A stretch of DNA of 64,000 nt from Aphidius gifuensis (lineage: Eukaryota > Arthropoda > Insecta > Hymenoptera > Braconidae), in contig NC_057793.1 of NCBI RefSeq assembly GCF_014905175.1, forward strand, positions 18,208,669 through 18,272,668, given 5' to 3'. Positions 42,921-54,674 of this stretch are shown piece after piece. Position numbers and translations under genes: made by a program. The notes below the pieces were generated by a model, which was not told the DNA's origin, did no database searches, and saw only the letters and a list, made by a program, of their open reading frames with translations. Numbering within the stretch: the stretch's first letter is position 1; each line of letters begins with the position of its first letter.

Positions 42921-44378
42921 TTTAACACTTATCATAAAGGTTTTTCCTTCTTAGTGTTTTTTGACAAAAGATTTCAGAGCCATCTATCGTCTTTATCTCA
43001 TCTAATAGTTTGACTAGAAATTTTGTACCACTGTGAATTTTGTCCCACTGTGAATTTTGGACCCTACTCATTTTGTTGTGGTAGACATGATTTTTTTTCC
43101 ATGAATTTTAATAGGTTCAAATCAAAAAAATATTATTGTTTAATTATTAATATTAATTTTAAAAATACTTTAGACAACTGTAATAAATAACAAAAGCAAG
43201 TGGCATGTATGGAATATGGCTAATTTTATTGTTTACACTCAACAGTAACCTGCAGTAACTTTCAAGTTTATTTTATTCCTAAATTTTTCTGTCTACTGGG
43301 CCGTTCCCGAGCTTCGGAGCGATTTTCGGAACGTATCCCTGGTTTCACTCTAGACGAAAAAACCAGCCCTAGGACACGTTCCAAAACCTCGTTCACTTCG
43401 GTCTTTCAAGATCGCGGTGATTCAACATCGGTGCAAAAACATCAACTGACACTAATCTAGGTAAATAGATAGGGATTTTCGAAATTTTTTGAAACTCGAT
43501 TTGAATCGCCGCCATCTTGGAAATCACGAACCAACTAAGGTTTTGAAACTTACCGATGGTGTCAGTTGGTGTTTTTTCAGTAGAGGAAGAAAAATAATAT
43601 TAGTTAATCATTGTTTATTCTAATCAATATTAAGTATAAAAGATTAACTTATTACTGCAATAAAAAAAAACCGGCAAAAAAAACACTTAAATCCACCATC
43701 TTGATATACCGAACCAAACGAAGGTTTTGAAACGTGACTCGAAATTGCTAAGCTGGATCACCGCCATCTGGAAAAAAAGAAACGAACGATGGTTCTGGGA
43801 CGTATCCTTAAAATTATCATGTATTCGGATATTCAAAATGTCGGATTTTAGTTAAAGTAAAACTCAAATTACATGAGCTATCTCGTGTTATATACCACGT
43901 GTGGTACTTACGGGGCACCCTGCATATCCGTTCTCTCTCGCGTATCGTCGTTTTTAAGAAAGTTCGTTTTTTCGGAGCGCTAAGAAACTAGTAAGAAATA
44001 AAAAAAAAAAAAAAATTTGTGAGCCATCTAGACTCACGGGTTTATTATGTGTAAACATCTTCGGCGTGTTGTTGTAATTGAACGAAATAATAATAAGTAC
44101 ACATTTCAACATTTTTTTCATTCATTTATAAAAATATTGTTTGTTTTCATTTTATTTTTTTCTATTTTCATACAATTATTGTTATTCAGTAATTTTTAAT
44201 AACCAATTATTTCAAAATTTCGATATATCGATTTCCTAATTTAATTATGATCGATAAAACTCATCACGTAGAAAAAAAAAATCAAATTAAATTTTTTAAT
44301 ATCCCGAATAGTTTTCGAGTTATCAATACTTTCCTAGTGTTGGTGGTAATTTGTTTTGTCATTGATAATATAATAGAG
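42921..44378. other. No gene recognised
   Basis: 43280-43800 contains loosely repeated GGTTTTGAAACTTACCGATG and CGCCGCCATCTTGGAAATCA-like phrases, probably an old transposon remnant. The rest is AT-rich without supportable features. Confidence 0.4.
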
Positions 44379-46251
44379 TGAAATATCGTCGCCGGATCAT
44401 TTATTAGACAATCAATATTGCCCTTTAAAATAATCCAACTAGATATGTAATTAATTTAACCCTGTTTATCCTGCGCAGCCAGGGCGCATAAGAAAGGTAG
44501 GGAGACGGAATTGCGTAATGTAGGGAGGGGTAAAAAGGAACCTGAAAAATGCGCGAAAATATTACACAATGATACGGTAGAAATAATTTCAAATAACACT
44601 TGTAAATTCAGTAAAAATCGGAGCACAATTTATTTATAAATTAACCCTGTTACTATTACATGAAAATGCGATACAAAAACAATTATTAAATATGTAACCC
44701 AATTGAATTTTACTCGCGCGTCGCGTCGAAAAAAGAGAACCTAAAGTCATGCGGTCGTAACGGAGTCAGAGATTGAAAATTATTAAACTTGCGGGTAACC
44801 CGAACAATAATTAATTTATGACGGCCGAAATACTAGCGACGGGATTGAGAAGCAATCCAGTCGATTAATTAAACAAATCACTGACTCTACATTGACGCTA
44901 CAATGACGCTTGGCTTTTACAATGTTAATAATTTTACACTTGTCATAAATTTGCCGAACAAACACTGAATAAAATTTATTTAAAAGAAGGTACTTACATT
45001 GGTTGTCGGTAATTTCATGTAGCAATCTAGTGACGGCGTGTACCTTGGCTTGACCTCGGAGACCCTCGCAAATTGACAGGTTGATTTGGTTGTTTTATCG
45101 TTAGCAACGATGTACAAAAATATATATAAATATATATATTTTATATCGATGTGGTACAATGTAATTATACAAGCTGGTTGTATGTGACTGAAGATTAAAT
45201 TATGTCAAATTGTAGACATAAACGTAGCACTGATTTTACAATAAAATCACAGTAAATGTTACTTTTATTTGAATTTAAAATAAAATTATTATACGAGACT
45301 TTTTCACTGTACTTTATAGAGTGTATTCAATATTGAATGGCTGACAACGAGGTCGTGAAATTGTATAATTAAATATTTAATTATTTTAAATAAATAACTG
45401 ATTATTTATTATAGCAAAAATGTAATTTATTCTATTCAATATTTATTTGATTAGACAATGTAACACAATGCGTGCTTTGAATTTAATTTACTCAAGCAAG
45501 AAAATTTAGACCATGCGGTCGTAATTCATTACAAGTTAAATTTGTGAATGATTTAATGAATTTAAATTGATAATTCAAGTAACCAAATGTTACTTAAATA
45601 TTATTGAAAAAATAATCAATAAGATATTGAATAAGAATAACTTACAGTTGTGTTGATTTGTAGAAAATATTCTAAGTTTTTTTAGAGCAATTAAAATTCG
45701 AAGAGGCAAAGTGCCTATGCTAGTTAGAGCTGGAAGAGCTGGTGTAGGTCAAGGAACTAACTCTGACCGAGTGACCGAGATCTAGCGATCAATCTCACTC
45801 GATACTCTCAGAACATAAGGGTAGGTGGGGATCCTTTGTGGATGTTCGGTTTTCCTCTTTGGTCCAGTTCCACTTTCCTTATGTCGCTTATTTTCTTATG
45901 GGTTGAGGAAAATCTTATGATTTACCAACCTTAATTAAAATTATTTCTAATTGATCAATTATGACATGAGTGGTACCGGGAGAATCCCTATATTTTTAGG
46001 ATTCTGTCGATATCACTCATTATATTAATTTATATTTAATTTTCTTAATTAAAATTGGCGGTAGATGCGCTTGGCAATAGTGCCGGCTCAAGTAATTTGT
46101 TAGAGGTGTAAAACCTCTAGCTCCCTTAAATATAATACATTGACGGTCTGTAAGATGGAGCTAGGGGTATAAAAAAGTACCCTGAATATTTAATGTAAAA
46201 TAATATAAAGAAAAATGAAAAAGTTTGTGCGGCTTACTGCTGGACATTACA
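44379..46251 (-). mobile_element. LTR of the retrotransposon (3' LTR, expanded)
   Basis: On the minus strand it runs TGTAATGTCCAGCAG... to CGACGATATTTCA. It matches the 1.12-kb LTRs at both ends (44379-44560 and 45640-46251) but is about 750 bp longer in the middle, so it either carries an insertion or represents a diverged subfamily. A purine tract (minus strand CTGTGGGGG) directly precedes it, as expected for a 3' LTR. Confidence 0.8.
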
Positions 46252-46263
46252 CCCCCACAGTAA
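46252..46263 (-). promoter_or_regulatory. Polypurine tract
   Basis: The minus strand reads TTTTACTGTGGGGG immediately before the LTR's TGTAATG. Such G/A-rich tracts prime plus-strand DNA synthesis in LTR elements. The same sequence precedes the LTR at 53555-54674. Confidence 0.65.
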
Positions 46264-46378
46264 AACCTTTCGTTCAGGGAACAAAGTGTACGTAAACGGA
46301 AGGCTAGACGTACTGTTCCGTAATTAATTTACTTATATTTTACCTTAAATTTACATTACAGAAGTTAATATCTATTCG

Positions 46379-46540
46379 TTGGATCTCGAAGTTCTTGAAG
46401 GTTTGAGGTTCTTGAAGTTTTTGAAGTTCTTGAAGTTTGAAGTTCTGGAAGATTTTGAAGTTCTTGAAGGTTTGAAGTTCTTGAAGTTTTTGAAGTTCTT
46501 GGAGGTTTTTTTTTTTTTTTTTTTTTTTTTGAAGTTCTTG
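46379..46540. repeat. GAAGTTCTTGAAG minisatellite and poly-T
   Basis: Repeated GAAGTTCTTGAAGGTTT-type units of about 15 bp, then a T-run near 46506-46530. A shorter version occurs at the corresponding place in the second copy (54805-54870). Confidence 0.8.
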
Positions 46541-46768
46541 GCGTTCCGGCTTGGTGATCATGTGCTTCTTGGTTGGGTAGATTCTTTGATTTCAATTAGA
46601 TTTTCTTTCTTCTTGGGAGACCTTATCATCGTTTTTGTTGTAAATTTCTTGGAGTTCAGGGAGTGTCAATGTACGTTACCGGAAGACTCACCGTACGATT
46701 TATCATTTCGTTTTTCATTTTCTGGTTCTCTGCAATCGGCGACTAGATGCTCTGGCTTGCTGTGTCAT

Positions 46769-47587
46769 CTAGCATACACGTCCTTTCTTTTCTATTGCTT
46801 TTCTGACGTGACTGTAGTTACAAGATTTGTCTGTGTACTCTGTACAGTTGGTCGGTTCTTGATTTTCTAACAATATTTTCCCACACTGATTACAATTTGT
46901 TGGCAACTTTTGGTTGTTTGTCCATAAGTGAGAGTGACGAAATACAGTGTAATCACGCTGTAAATACTTGGGTCCTAAGTTTTTAGGATCTTTATTGGTG
47001 ATCTTGACGACTAGTTCTTCACTCTCAAAGTTCCTTGTGGTAACCTTCTTTTCATGGTAATAATCAAATAATTTTTCTGGGTTACCAACTATAAACTCTT
47101 TGCCTTTGGTGGCTGGATCTGCCACTTCTTTTGTTTTATTCAGATTGCTGTTTTCATCTTCGCAGGTTGCACAACATGTAGCCCAATGTCGTTTCATCAA
47201 TTCCTTTTTACAGCGTGCACATTTACTGATGCTTGCTCCATGTTTGGACCACAGTTGTAAATTATGCATTAATATGTGTATTTCTTCGCTGTTTGGATCC
47301 CGTTCTCCCGTGTAACATTTCATGCAGTAGAGCGTCTCACTATTTCTGTGAAGGTTATGGTATATTACTATGCAGGAGACACCTTCTATTGGTTGTACAC
47401 TTTCCATTTCTCCCTTGATGAGCTCATATCTGACTCCAAAATTCCTCCCATCTGGTGCATAGACCACATCATCGTCTGCGAACGATTGTACCTGAGTTAC
47501 AAGGTAAGTGCACTTGATATATTTTGCCGACATCATCTTGTTGTTGACCCTCCTTGTTGCTTGGTGCTGGTGATTACAATTAAACAT
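46769..47587 (-). CDS. Cys-rich ORF just upstream of the 3' LTR (272 aa), function unknown
   Basis: An uninterrupted frame with several CxxC pairs: YCMKCY near residue 88, CARCKKEL near 123, CCATCE near 139, NCNQCGKIL near 233. The N-terminal half contains DDDVVYAPDGRNFGVRYELI. No signal peptide or membrane segment is seen, so it is not an Env protein despite lying where env would be. It probably binds zinc. A decayed homologue of its start lies at 55400-55560 in the second copy, where PDG/CTCCGGTGCATAGAC-type sequence is kept. I do not recognise the family. Confidence 0.5.
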   Translation of the reverse strand: MFNCNHQHQATRRVNNKMMSAKYIKCTYLVTQVQSFADDDVVYAPDGRNFGVRYELIKGEMESVQPIEGVSCIVIYHNLHRNSETLYCMKCYTGERDPNSEEIHILMHNLQLWSKHGASISKCARCKKELMKRHWATCCATCEDENSNLNKTKEVADPATKGKEFIVGNPEKLFDYYHEKKVTTRNFESEELVVKITNKDPKNLGPKYLQRDYTVFRHSHLWTNNQKLPTNCNQCGKILLENQEPTNCTEYTDKSCNYSHVRKAIEKKGRVC

Positions 47588-49049
47588 TTATATAAATTAC
47601 TTTCTATTAATTATCGACTACTTCTTATTTTTGGAACTATGATTTATTTAATACTTATTTTTACGTGTTTATGTTTTTATTATGTATAATGTTATCCACT
47701 TGAAGGGATAGATAAATTAACGATTATTTATTCCTTCAATTGGTTTCTTACTTTGTTTCTAATTCAGTTATCAATTTATTTTAATATTCGTCTGATTATT
47801 TCCGAATATTACTTTTTAGTTTCTTCATAATCTTACTATTCTTCTAATTATTTAACTGTTTACTTGACCATTATTATTATTTATCTACTTTTTGTTTATT
47901 CATTTATTTATTTATATAAAAAAAATTCCAAAGATCAGGGAGTTTATCAAACCTGATTACTGTTTATATTTGTTGTTACTGCATTCCTAAGAAGGCAGTA
48001 ACTATTTGAGAGACCACAAAAAAAAAATTTTCCGGAAAGGAATTGTTTCTAATAGTAAACCACACTCGTCTTTTTCCTTTCCACTCTTTCGATGTTTTCC
48101 CAAGATAGCCAGGATTTCGTTGTTTCATCAGACACTTTATCTCTTCATCTTTCACCCCCACAGTAAGCGTGAGTTTGCCCACCTTTTTTTCTTTTTGGAA
48201 AAAGAGAGAGAAAAAAAGAAATAGTTATTAATTTCATATATTATTCATGCAATGATAGTTTTATTTCCATCAGTAATTATTGAGCTCTATTATTGGGACG
48301 TCCCTTTCCCATAACCAAAAAAAAATATTTCTGCTTGTTATTAACTGCAGCTGCATTCCTTCGTGTACACGTTCTTAGATTATCATATGGTTTAACTTAT
48401 TTCCAACTGGATTTGTTCTATAACAATTTAAAATATTACAAATTATTAATATGTATTTTTACGATTATTAAAAATTTTATTCTCATTCGAGTTCTCGAGG
48501 TTTTTCCGAATTTTCCATAATTTACTACTGCTTCCTTATGCTAGATGGTCAGTGCTTGAAAAAAATTAGAGAAGATTATTAATATCATTACCTCCTAATT
48601 ACTGGACGGCTAGTGTGAGAGAGTAACAAAAATTTTATGATCGATCATCGTCGCGAACCTGGCTGACTACCATCTTGTCCTACCTTCCCCCCCGCAGTAA
48701 GCGTGGGCTTGAGGGAGGCAAAGCCTTACGCTAAGCGACACGTTTATGCTTTTATAGAATTACTTCTACTTTTATTCGAATTTGCATATACTTTATTAAC
48801 TGAATTTATTTCCGCATATCCGGAAAAATTTGACTCTATATTATTTGGCGAATTTGATTTATTTTCATTTTAATTTGGGGTTAAAGTTTCTTCTCCAATT
48901 TTATTTATTACTTTCCTTTTTCTTTTTAATACTATTAAATGCTTTTTTATTATATGGGTTAAATCGTATAATTTCACTTTCAGATTCATATTCTTTCTCA
49001 TGCAATAATTTTTCCTTCAATTCGTAACGTATTTTATTAACTTTTGAAT
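47588..49049 (-). mobile_element. Internal region of the LTR element, non-coding
   Basis: No ORF with pol motifs is seen. It is closely paralleled by 55560-56800. It contains further copies of the purine-tract motif on the minus strand (48146-48160 and 48687-48702). Confidence 0.6.
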
Positions 49050-49950
49050 TTTCATTTTTACTCTCACTCAAAGAATTTCCATTAAATTTTTAATTGATAC
49101 TCTCGCTCAAAGAATTTTTATTTATAATCTCACTCAAAGAATTTTCATTAATACTCTCGCTCAAAGAATTTTCATTTAATTTTTTCATTGATACTCTCAC
49201 TCAAAGAATTTCCATTTATGCTTTAACTCCAAGAATTTTCATTTATGCTCTCACTCAAAGAATTTTTATTTATAATCTCACTCAAAGAATTTGCATTAAT
49301 ACTCTCGCTCAAAGAATTTTCATTTAATTTTTCATTGATACTCTCACTCAAAGAATTTTCATTTATGTTCTCACTCAAAGAATTTTCATTTATGCTCTCA
49401 CTCAAAGAATTTTCATTTATGCTCTCACTCAAAGAATTTTCATTAATACTCTCACTCAAAGAATTTTCATTTATAATCAACATCATTTATTTTTAATAAT
49501 TTTTCATCGAAATGCCTACCCAAAGGACTTTTATTTTTAATAATTTTTTTTTTTTTTAAAATGCCTACCCAAAACACTTTTATTTTTAATAATTTTTTTC
49601 AAAATGCCTACCCAAAGGACTTTTATTTTTAATAATTTTTTCCAAAATTAATACTCTCACTCAAAGAATTTTTATTTATACTCTCACTCAAAGAATTTTT
49701 ATTTATAATCTCACTCAAAGAACTTTCATTAATACTCTCACTCAAAGAATTTTTATTTATCATTTCACTCAAAGGATTTTCATTTATCATTTCACTCAAA
49801 GGATTTTTCTTTATGCTCTCACTCAAAGAATTTTTATTTATCATTTCACTCAAAAGATTTTCATCAATACTCTCACTCAAAGAATTTTCATTTATACTCT
49901 CACTCAAAGGATTTTCATTAATGCTCTCACTCAAAGAATTTTCTTTTAAT
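49050..49950 (-). repeat. 27-bp coding-phase repeat (SLSESINEN)
   Basis: Units of CTCTCACTCAAAGAATTTTC plus CATTTATG, 27 bp long, in two blocks (49065-49480 and 49650-49950) around an AAATGCCTACCCAAAGGAC repeat. On the minus strand they encode SLSESINEN nonapeptides for up to 101 codons. They follow Gag directly, so they may once have been a Gag C-terminal or linker region. Confidence 0.75.
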
Positions 49951-49952
49951 TA

Positions 49953-52453
49953 TCAATTTACACCGTCCGTTTGCAAGTTTCCCTGCACTCCTTGCTGAAA
50001 TTTTTTCTTAATGCAATTAATTTCTATATGGTCATCCCCTGTACAGAAATCAAAACCTTGAATCGAGCCGTCTTCTCTATTATCCGCGTATTGATTACTC
50101 TTCATGTTACCGTTATTATTTCTCATATTATTACCATTATTATAACCGTTCATATTATTATTATTATAACCATTTTTATTTCCATTATAATGGCTATTAT
50201 TATTACTATTATTGTAACCATTATAATTTCCATTATTATAACCATTATAATTTGGCCGTCAATGCTGATTGCAGTCTTTCGCTTGATGTCCAATTACGTT
50301 ACATAATTGGCATGTTGGTGAAGTATAATTTTGTTGTGGTTTGACATAATTTCCAATTTTATAACAAGTTTTTGCGTCATGACCTTTCATGTCGCAAATT
50401 TGGTTTTGTCATTTCTAGCTTTGATGAAATTGTTGGGCAATTTTTCGCTATGTGCTCATTGCTATCACATAGTTGACAGTTTTGTTGGTTCTGGTTTTTC
50501 CAACATTCTTGGTCTGTGTGATTTCTACTGTCACATTTCGTGCATTTTTTCAAAATTACGAACTCTTGTGTGCAATTAATTACCAAGTGGCCCCTTTGTC
50601 TAGATTTGTAGCACATTTTCACTTCCCTTGTGGCCACGGATTTTTCCTCCATTGCCACTGGAAGTTTAGCCAATTTGCATTGTGGTGCTGTATGGTCTTT
50701 TTCTTGGCATAGTTCGCAGAAATTTACTTCGAAAGTTCTTTTCTTAACTTCTTCTCTGCCTAATGATGCTCTTCTGGCCAATTCTTCTTCTCTTTCTGCG
50801 GCTTGTTGGATAATGCTTTCATAGCTTTTTGTCCAATTAATGTAATCTCTAAGTTCAGGTTTGATTCCTGACTTCAATACATCTTTTGTTAATTCTTTCA
50901 TTTCATCTTTAATTTGTTTTGGTCTTTCATTTTCTGTGGGCGTATGCATTTCTTCAATAAAGTTTGTGCATTCCCGAATTCTTTCAACGAAGCTTCTCAC
51001 GGGTTCATTATTTTTTTGAATGAGTTTGAAAGCTTCACCGATTAACACTTTTTCGTTTTTAGTTTTGCTTATCAATTCCCAAACTTGACTTCATCAAACC
51101 ATCAATGCTTTCAAATTTCTTTTTGGTCATGTCATCACGTACCTCTCTACTTACTTTGGTACGTACTATCATTTCCACCAAATTCTTTTCTAGGTCTTTA
51201 CCCACATAGTCTCGGCTTTCCTCACATTCTATTCTGAATCTTGTGAGTTCTTGAGACTTACCTGTATAATTGGAAATACTTTTACATAATTTGTTCATAA
51301 GAGTCATAAGATGTATGGTTTCTTGGATCTGTGCTAATCTTTTTGCTGTTGCGTCCGCCATTGCGTTATTTATTAGAGTTCTTTGTTCAGATTCAATATT
51401 GGGATTATCTGTATTTTTATTATAGTTATTCTTACTTCTCTTATTTAGATTATTAACTGCAATCGGACTTGTATTCAATTCTTTTTCTTTTTCTCTATTC
51501 TTTGTATTTTCAAGATCAATTCCAGCTATTAGTATTTGTGATTGTGCAATTAGTTGAGCAAGCTCGTCTTCCCAATATTGTTCTTCTAATTCTTCTATCA
51601 ATATTTCTTGTTCTTGTTAAATTGATGCTTCACTCTTGCTATCACTTTTGCTGTCGCTGCTGCTGCCGTCTGGCAACCTGGTGTTTCTTAATATATAATT
51701 ACTGAAGCTGTTGTTATAATTATCGTCGTCGTTGGTTATAATTAAATCGTTATGATGATGTATATTTATTGTGGGTGAATTAATATGTACTTTTATTGGG
51801 GTCTTGAATATATCTTCGCGCGTTTCCGTTATATTTCTTGACGGTGATGGTGTGTTTTCTAGAATTTCTTTATCTATTCGATTTTTGATTTGTTGACTTT
51901 GTTTACTGCTGAAGAACGATTTAGCTAATGAACCAAAACTTTGCCAACTTGAATTAGTTTTAGCACTTTCGCCAAAAACTTTAACTTGTTGGTTTTTTTC
52001 GAATTTTTCTTTTGCGAGTCGGTCCACTTCGAGGTTTTGGCTCCAAAAATCGTTTAAACCTTTGTTTTTGCGTACCAACTCAGATTTTTCTGATTCTAGA
52101 CGCTTTATTTCGATTTTCTGTTTAAATTCGGAAATTTCTTTATTTTTCCTTTCTTCTTCAAGCTCGAATCTTAATTTTTCTGATTCATCTTGAAATAATC
52201 TTGTCTCGAAATTCGTATTAAATGGATTTAATGGTGTATTCAAGTTTATTAAATTGAAGCATTCGTTTACCCCGTTTTTGAATTGTTGATTTTTTCGTAA
52301 TATCAAATTTTTCAAACTATTTCTCCTTTGAATTGATCGTGTTTCTTCTACCCCTGACAGTTTTTTCCTGTCTGGACCGTAATATAACTCCCCTCTTTGT
52401 CTAAGATTATATCTTTTTCCGGGTTTGCTTATTTCCATTTTTTCACTCGACAT
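49953..52453 (-). pseudogene. LTR retrotransposon Gag with multiple CCHC zinc knuckles, broken
   Basis: The first part (52453-51617) starts MSSEKMEISKPGKRYNLRQR and has a charged coiled-coil centre. A single TAA at 51617-51619 separates it from the same-frame continuation (51601-51059). A frameshift near 51065 leads to 51075-50377, with the capsid-like segment (RSFVERIRECTNF) and CCHC knuckles FCELCQEKDHTAPQC, CYKSRQRGHLVINC, CTKCDSRNHTDQEC and CQLCDSNEHIAKNC. Another shift near 50395 leads to further knuckles (CDMKGHDAKTC, CQLCNVIGHQAKDC), a TGA, then an Asn/Gly-rich tail to 49953. Gag forms the virus-like particle and binds RNA. The number of knuckles is unusually high. No protease or reverse transcriptase follows. 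Confidence 0.8.
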
Positions 52454-52789
52454 AAGAGATTATTACAATGTTCATTCTATGCCAAAATTTATAGTGGCTA
52501 AATGAGGACCACCATCCATTGAATACGATAAAGGGAATTCCGTTGCAAGATTATTGTTGTTTGTCAATGTTTTTATTATTTATTCCCCCTAAATTTGCAA
52601 TTAGTTTATAAATAAAAAATGTTATAAACTTAAACTATTATCTATATATTTGCGTCATCCACCAAAAAAAATTGTAAAATTCAAAAAGGGTTAACAAAAG
52701 TTTATTATTTTTTTTTTGTATTCGAATTCAAAATTTCTAAGAATATTCTAATTCTGTGTCAATATATGATTTGAAATGTTCCTTAATTG

Positions 52790-53221
52790 TAAAAAAATAT
52801 GATTTCCATTTAGACGTAGGTTCGAATCCCAGTAGAAACAATGTGTTTTTTTTTTTTTTTTTTTTTTTTTGTAAATAAGTAGCAATTTAAATTGTTTAAA
52901 TTTTACTTAATTGGATTTAATTTTGAAATTCATAAGAATAAATATTAATTTTATATCTATAAACTATTTGAATAGTTCATTACTTGTAAAAGCAAATGAT
53001 TTTAACATAGCCGTGGGTTCAAATCCCAGTAGAAACAATGTTTTTTTTTTTTTTTTTGTAAATAAGTAAAAATTAAAATTGTTGAAATTTTAATTAATAA
53101 GATTTAATTTCAAAATTCATAAGAATAATATTAATTTTATATCTATAAACTATTTGAATAGTTCATTACTTGTAAAGGCAAATGATTTTAACATCGACGT
53201 ATGTTCGAATCCCAGTAAAAG

Positions 53222-53253
<32 letters not shown>

Positions 53254-53460
53254 GTAAATAAGTAAAAATTAAAATTGTTTAAATTTTAATTAATTAAATT
53301 TTATTTTAAAATTTATAAGAATAATATTAATTTTATATTCATAACCTATTTGAATCGTTCATTACTTGTAAAAGCAAATGATTTTAACATAGACGTGGGT
53401 TCAAATCCCAGTAGAAACAATGTTTTTTTTTTTTTTTTTTTTTTTGTAAATAAGTAAAAA
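52790..53460. repeat. ~195-bp tandem array with a tRNA T-arm-like motif, four units
   Basis: Each unit contains (G)GTTCRAATCCCAGTA at 52819, 53016, 53202 and 53398, followed by a long T-run and GTAAATAAGTA. GGTTCRAATCC matches the RNA polymerase III B box/T arm of tRNAs. The array lies between the upstream LTR and Gag of the minus-strand element. No full tRNA cloverleaf can be drawn. Confidence 0.75.
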
Positions 53461-53554
53461 AATTTGAATTGTTGAAAATTTAATTAATTAGATTTAATTT
53501 TAAAATTCATAAGAATAATATAAATTTTATATCTATAAACTATTTGAATAATTC

Positions 53555-54674
53555 TGAAATATCGTAGCCGAATTATTTATTAGATAATCAATATTGCCCT
53601 ATAAAATAATCCAGTTAGATATGTATTTTTATTAACCCTGTTTATCCTGCGCAGCCATGGCGCATAAAAAAGGTAGGGAGATATTAAATTGCGTAATATA
53701 GGGAGAGGTAAAAAGGAACCTGAAAAATACGCGAGAATAGTACACAAATTAAACACAAACAGTTTATAAGAACTTGAGTCAAACACAAAACATATAATGT
53801 TAAATGAAATGGTAAATTTATTATGAAAATACCACGAGTCTATCAATAATATTGATGTTGAGTATAACATATTTAAATTTGGACCGACGTGGACCTTGAG
53901 ATAATTGACGCACTTGTGTAACACTGAATTTACAATAAAAATTATAACGAAGTTCACTTTTACATTTGTTTGGTTTAATATTTACATAAAACGCTTTACT
54001 ATACTTTACAGGTCGTAGTTAAGAACAAATTCATGACCACGAGGTCATTGATTGTTATATTTAAAATAATTAAATATTTTTAACAAGCAAATTCTTGCTT
54101 AAATCGGCCAACTATAATTTACTTTATTCAATATTTATTTGATTAAATAATTTAACACAAAAGTATGCACTTGAATTTAATTTAAAAGAACAAGACAACT
54201 TAGACCATGCGGTCTGAATTTATTACCAGTTATATCCAGTATGATTTTAATGAATTTAAATTAATAATTTGCGTAACCAAACATTACGTAAAGATAATTA
54301 AAAATATTTAAGCAAAATGAATCAATGAAATATTGGATAAATGTAACTTACAGTTTTCGGCTGGTGACTCTTAAAATTATTCTAAGACTTTGTAAAACAC
54401 TTATTAAAGCAGTTAAAGCAGTTAGAGCTGGTAGTCACAGGATCAGAGATCCCAGTCAACTGATCGATATCCTAGGTCAATGGCACAAGCTGACCGTAGG
54501 GTAGGTCGGAAATAAACGGGGGGTATTCGGGGATGCGTTTGCTCCCTTAAATGTTACCCTTATAATTCATAAGATGGAGCTAGGGGTATCCAATTGGACC
54601 CTGAATACATAATTTTATAAAATACAATTTATCTAAAATAAAAAAAAATTCGGCGCTTACCGCAGGACATTACA
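53555..54674 (-). mobile_element. LTR of the retrotransposon (1,120 bp)
   Basis: The minus strand runs TGTAATGTCCTGCGG to CTACGATATTTCA, nearly the same as the solo LTR at 36655-37773. It can serve as 5' LTR for the Gag-bearing unit below it and as 3' LTR for the fragment above it, as its upper side has a purine tract (54675-54686). This indicates an LTR-internal-LTR-internal tandem structure. Confidence 0.88.

Noticed and set aside
42139..42925. Plus-strand frame of VYKLSVGIVSIESRV repeats as a gene
   Set aside because: The frame stays open only because the unit is 60 bp; there is no start context or non-repeat coding flank.
46379..46870. 163-codon plus-strand frame
   Set aside because: Its first third is the GAAGTTCTTGAAG minisatellite plus poly-T, and the rest is antisense to the Cys-rich ORF and its downstream region.
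52790..53460. Functional tRNA genes
   Set aside because: Only the T-arm-like motif is present; no matching acceptor stem, D arm or anticodon arm could be drawn.
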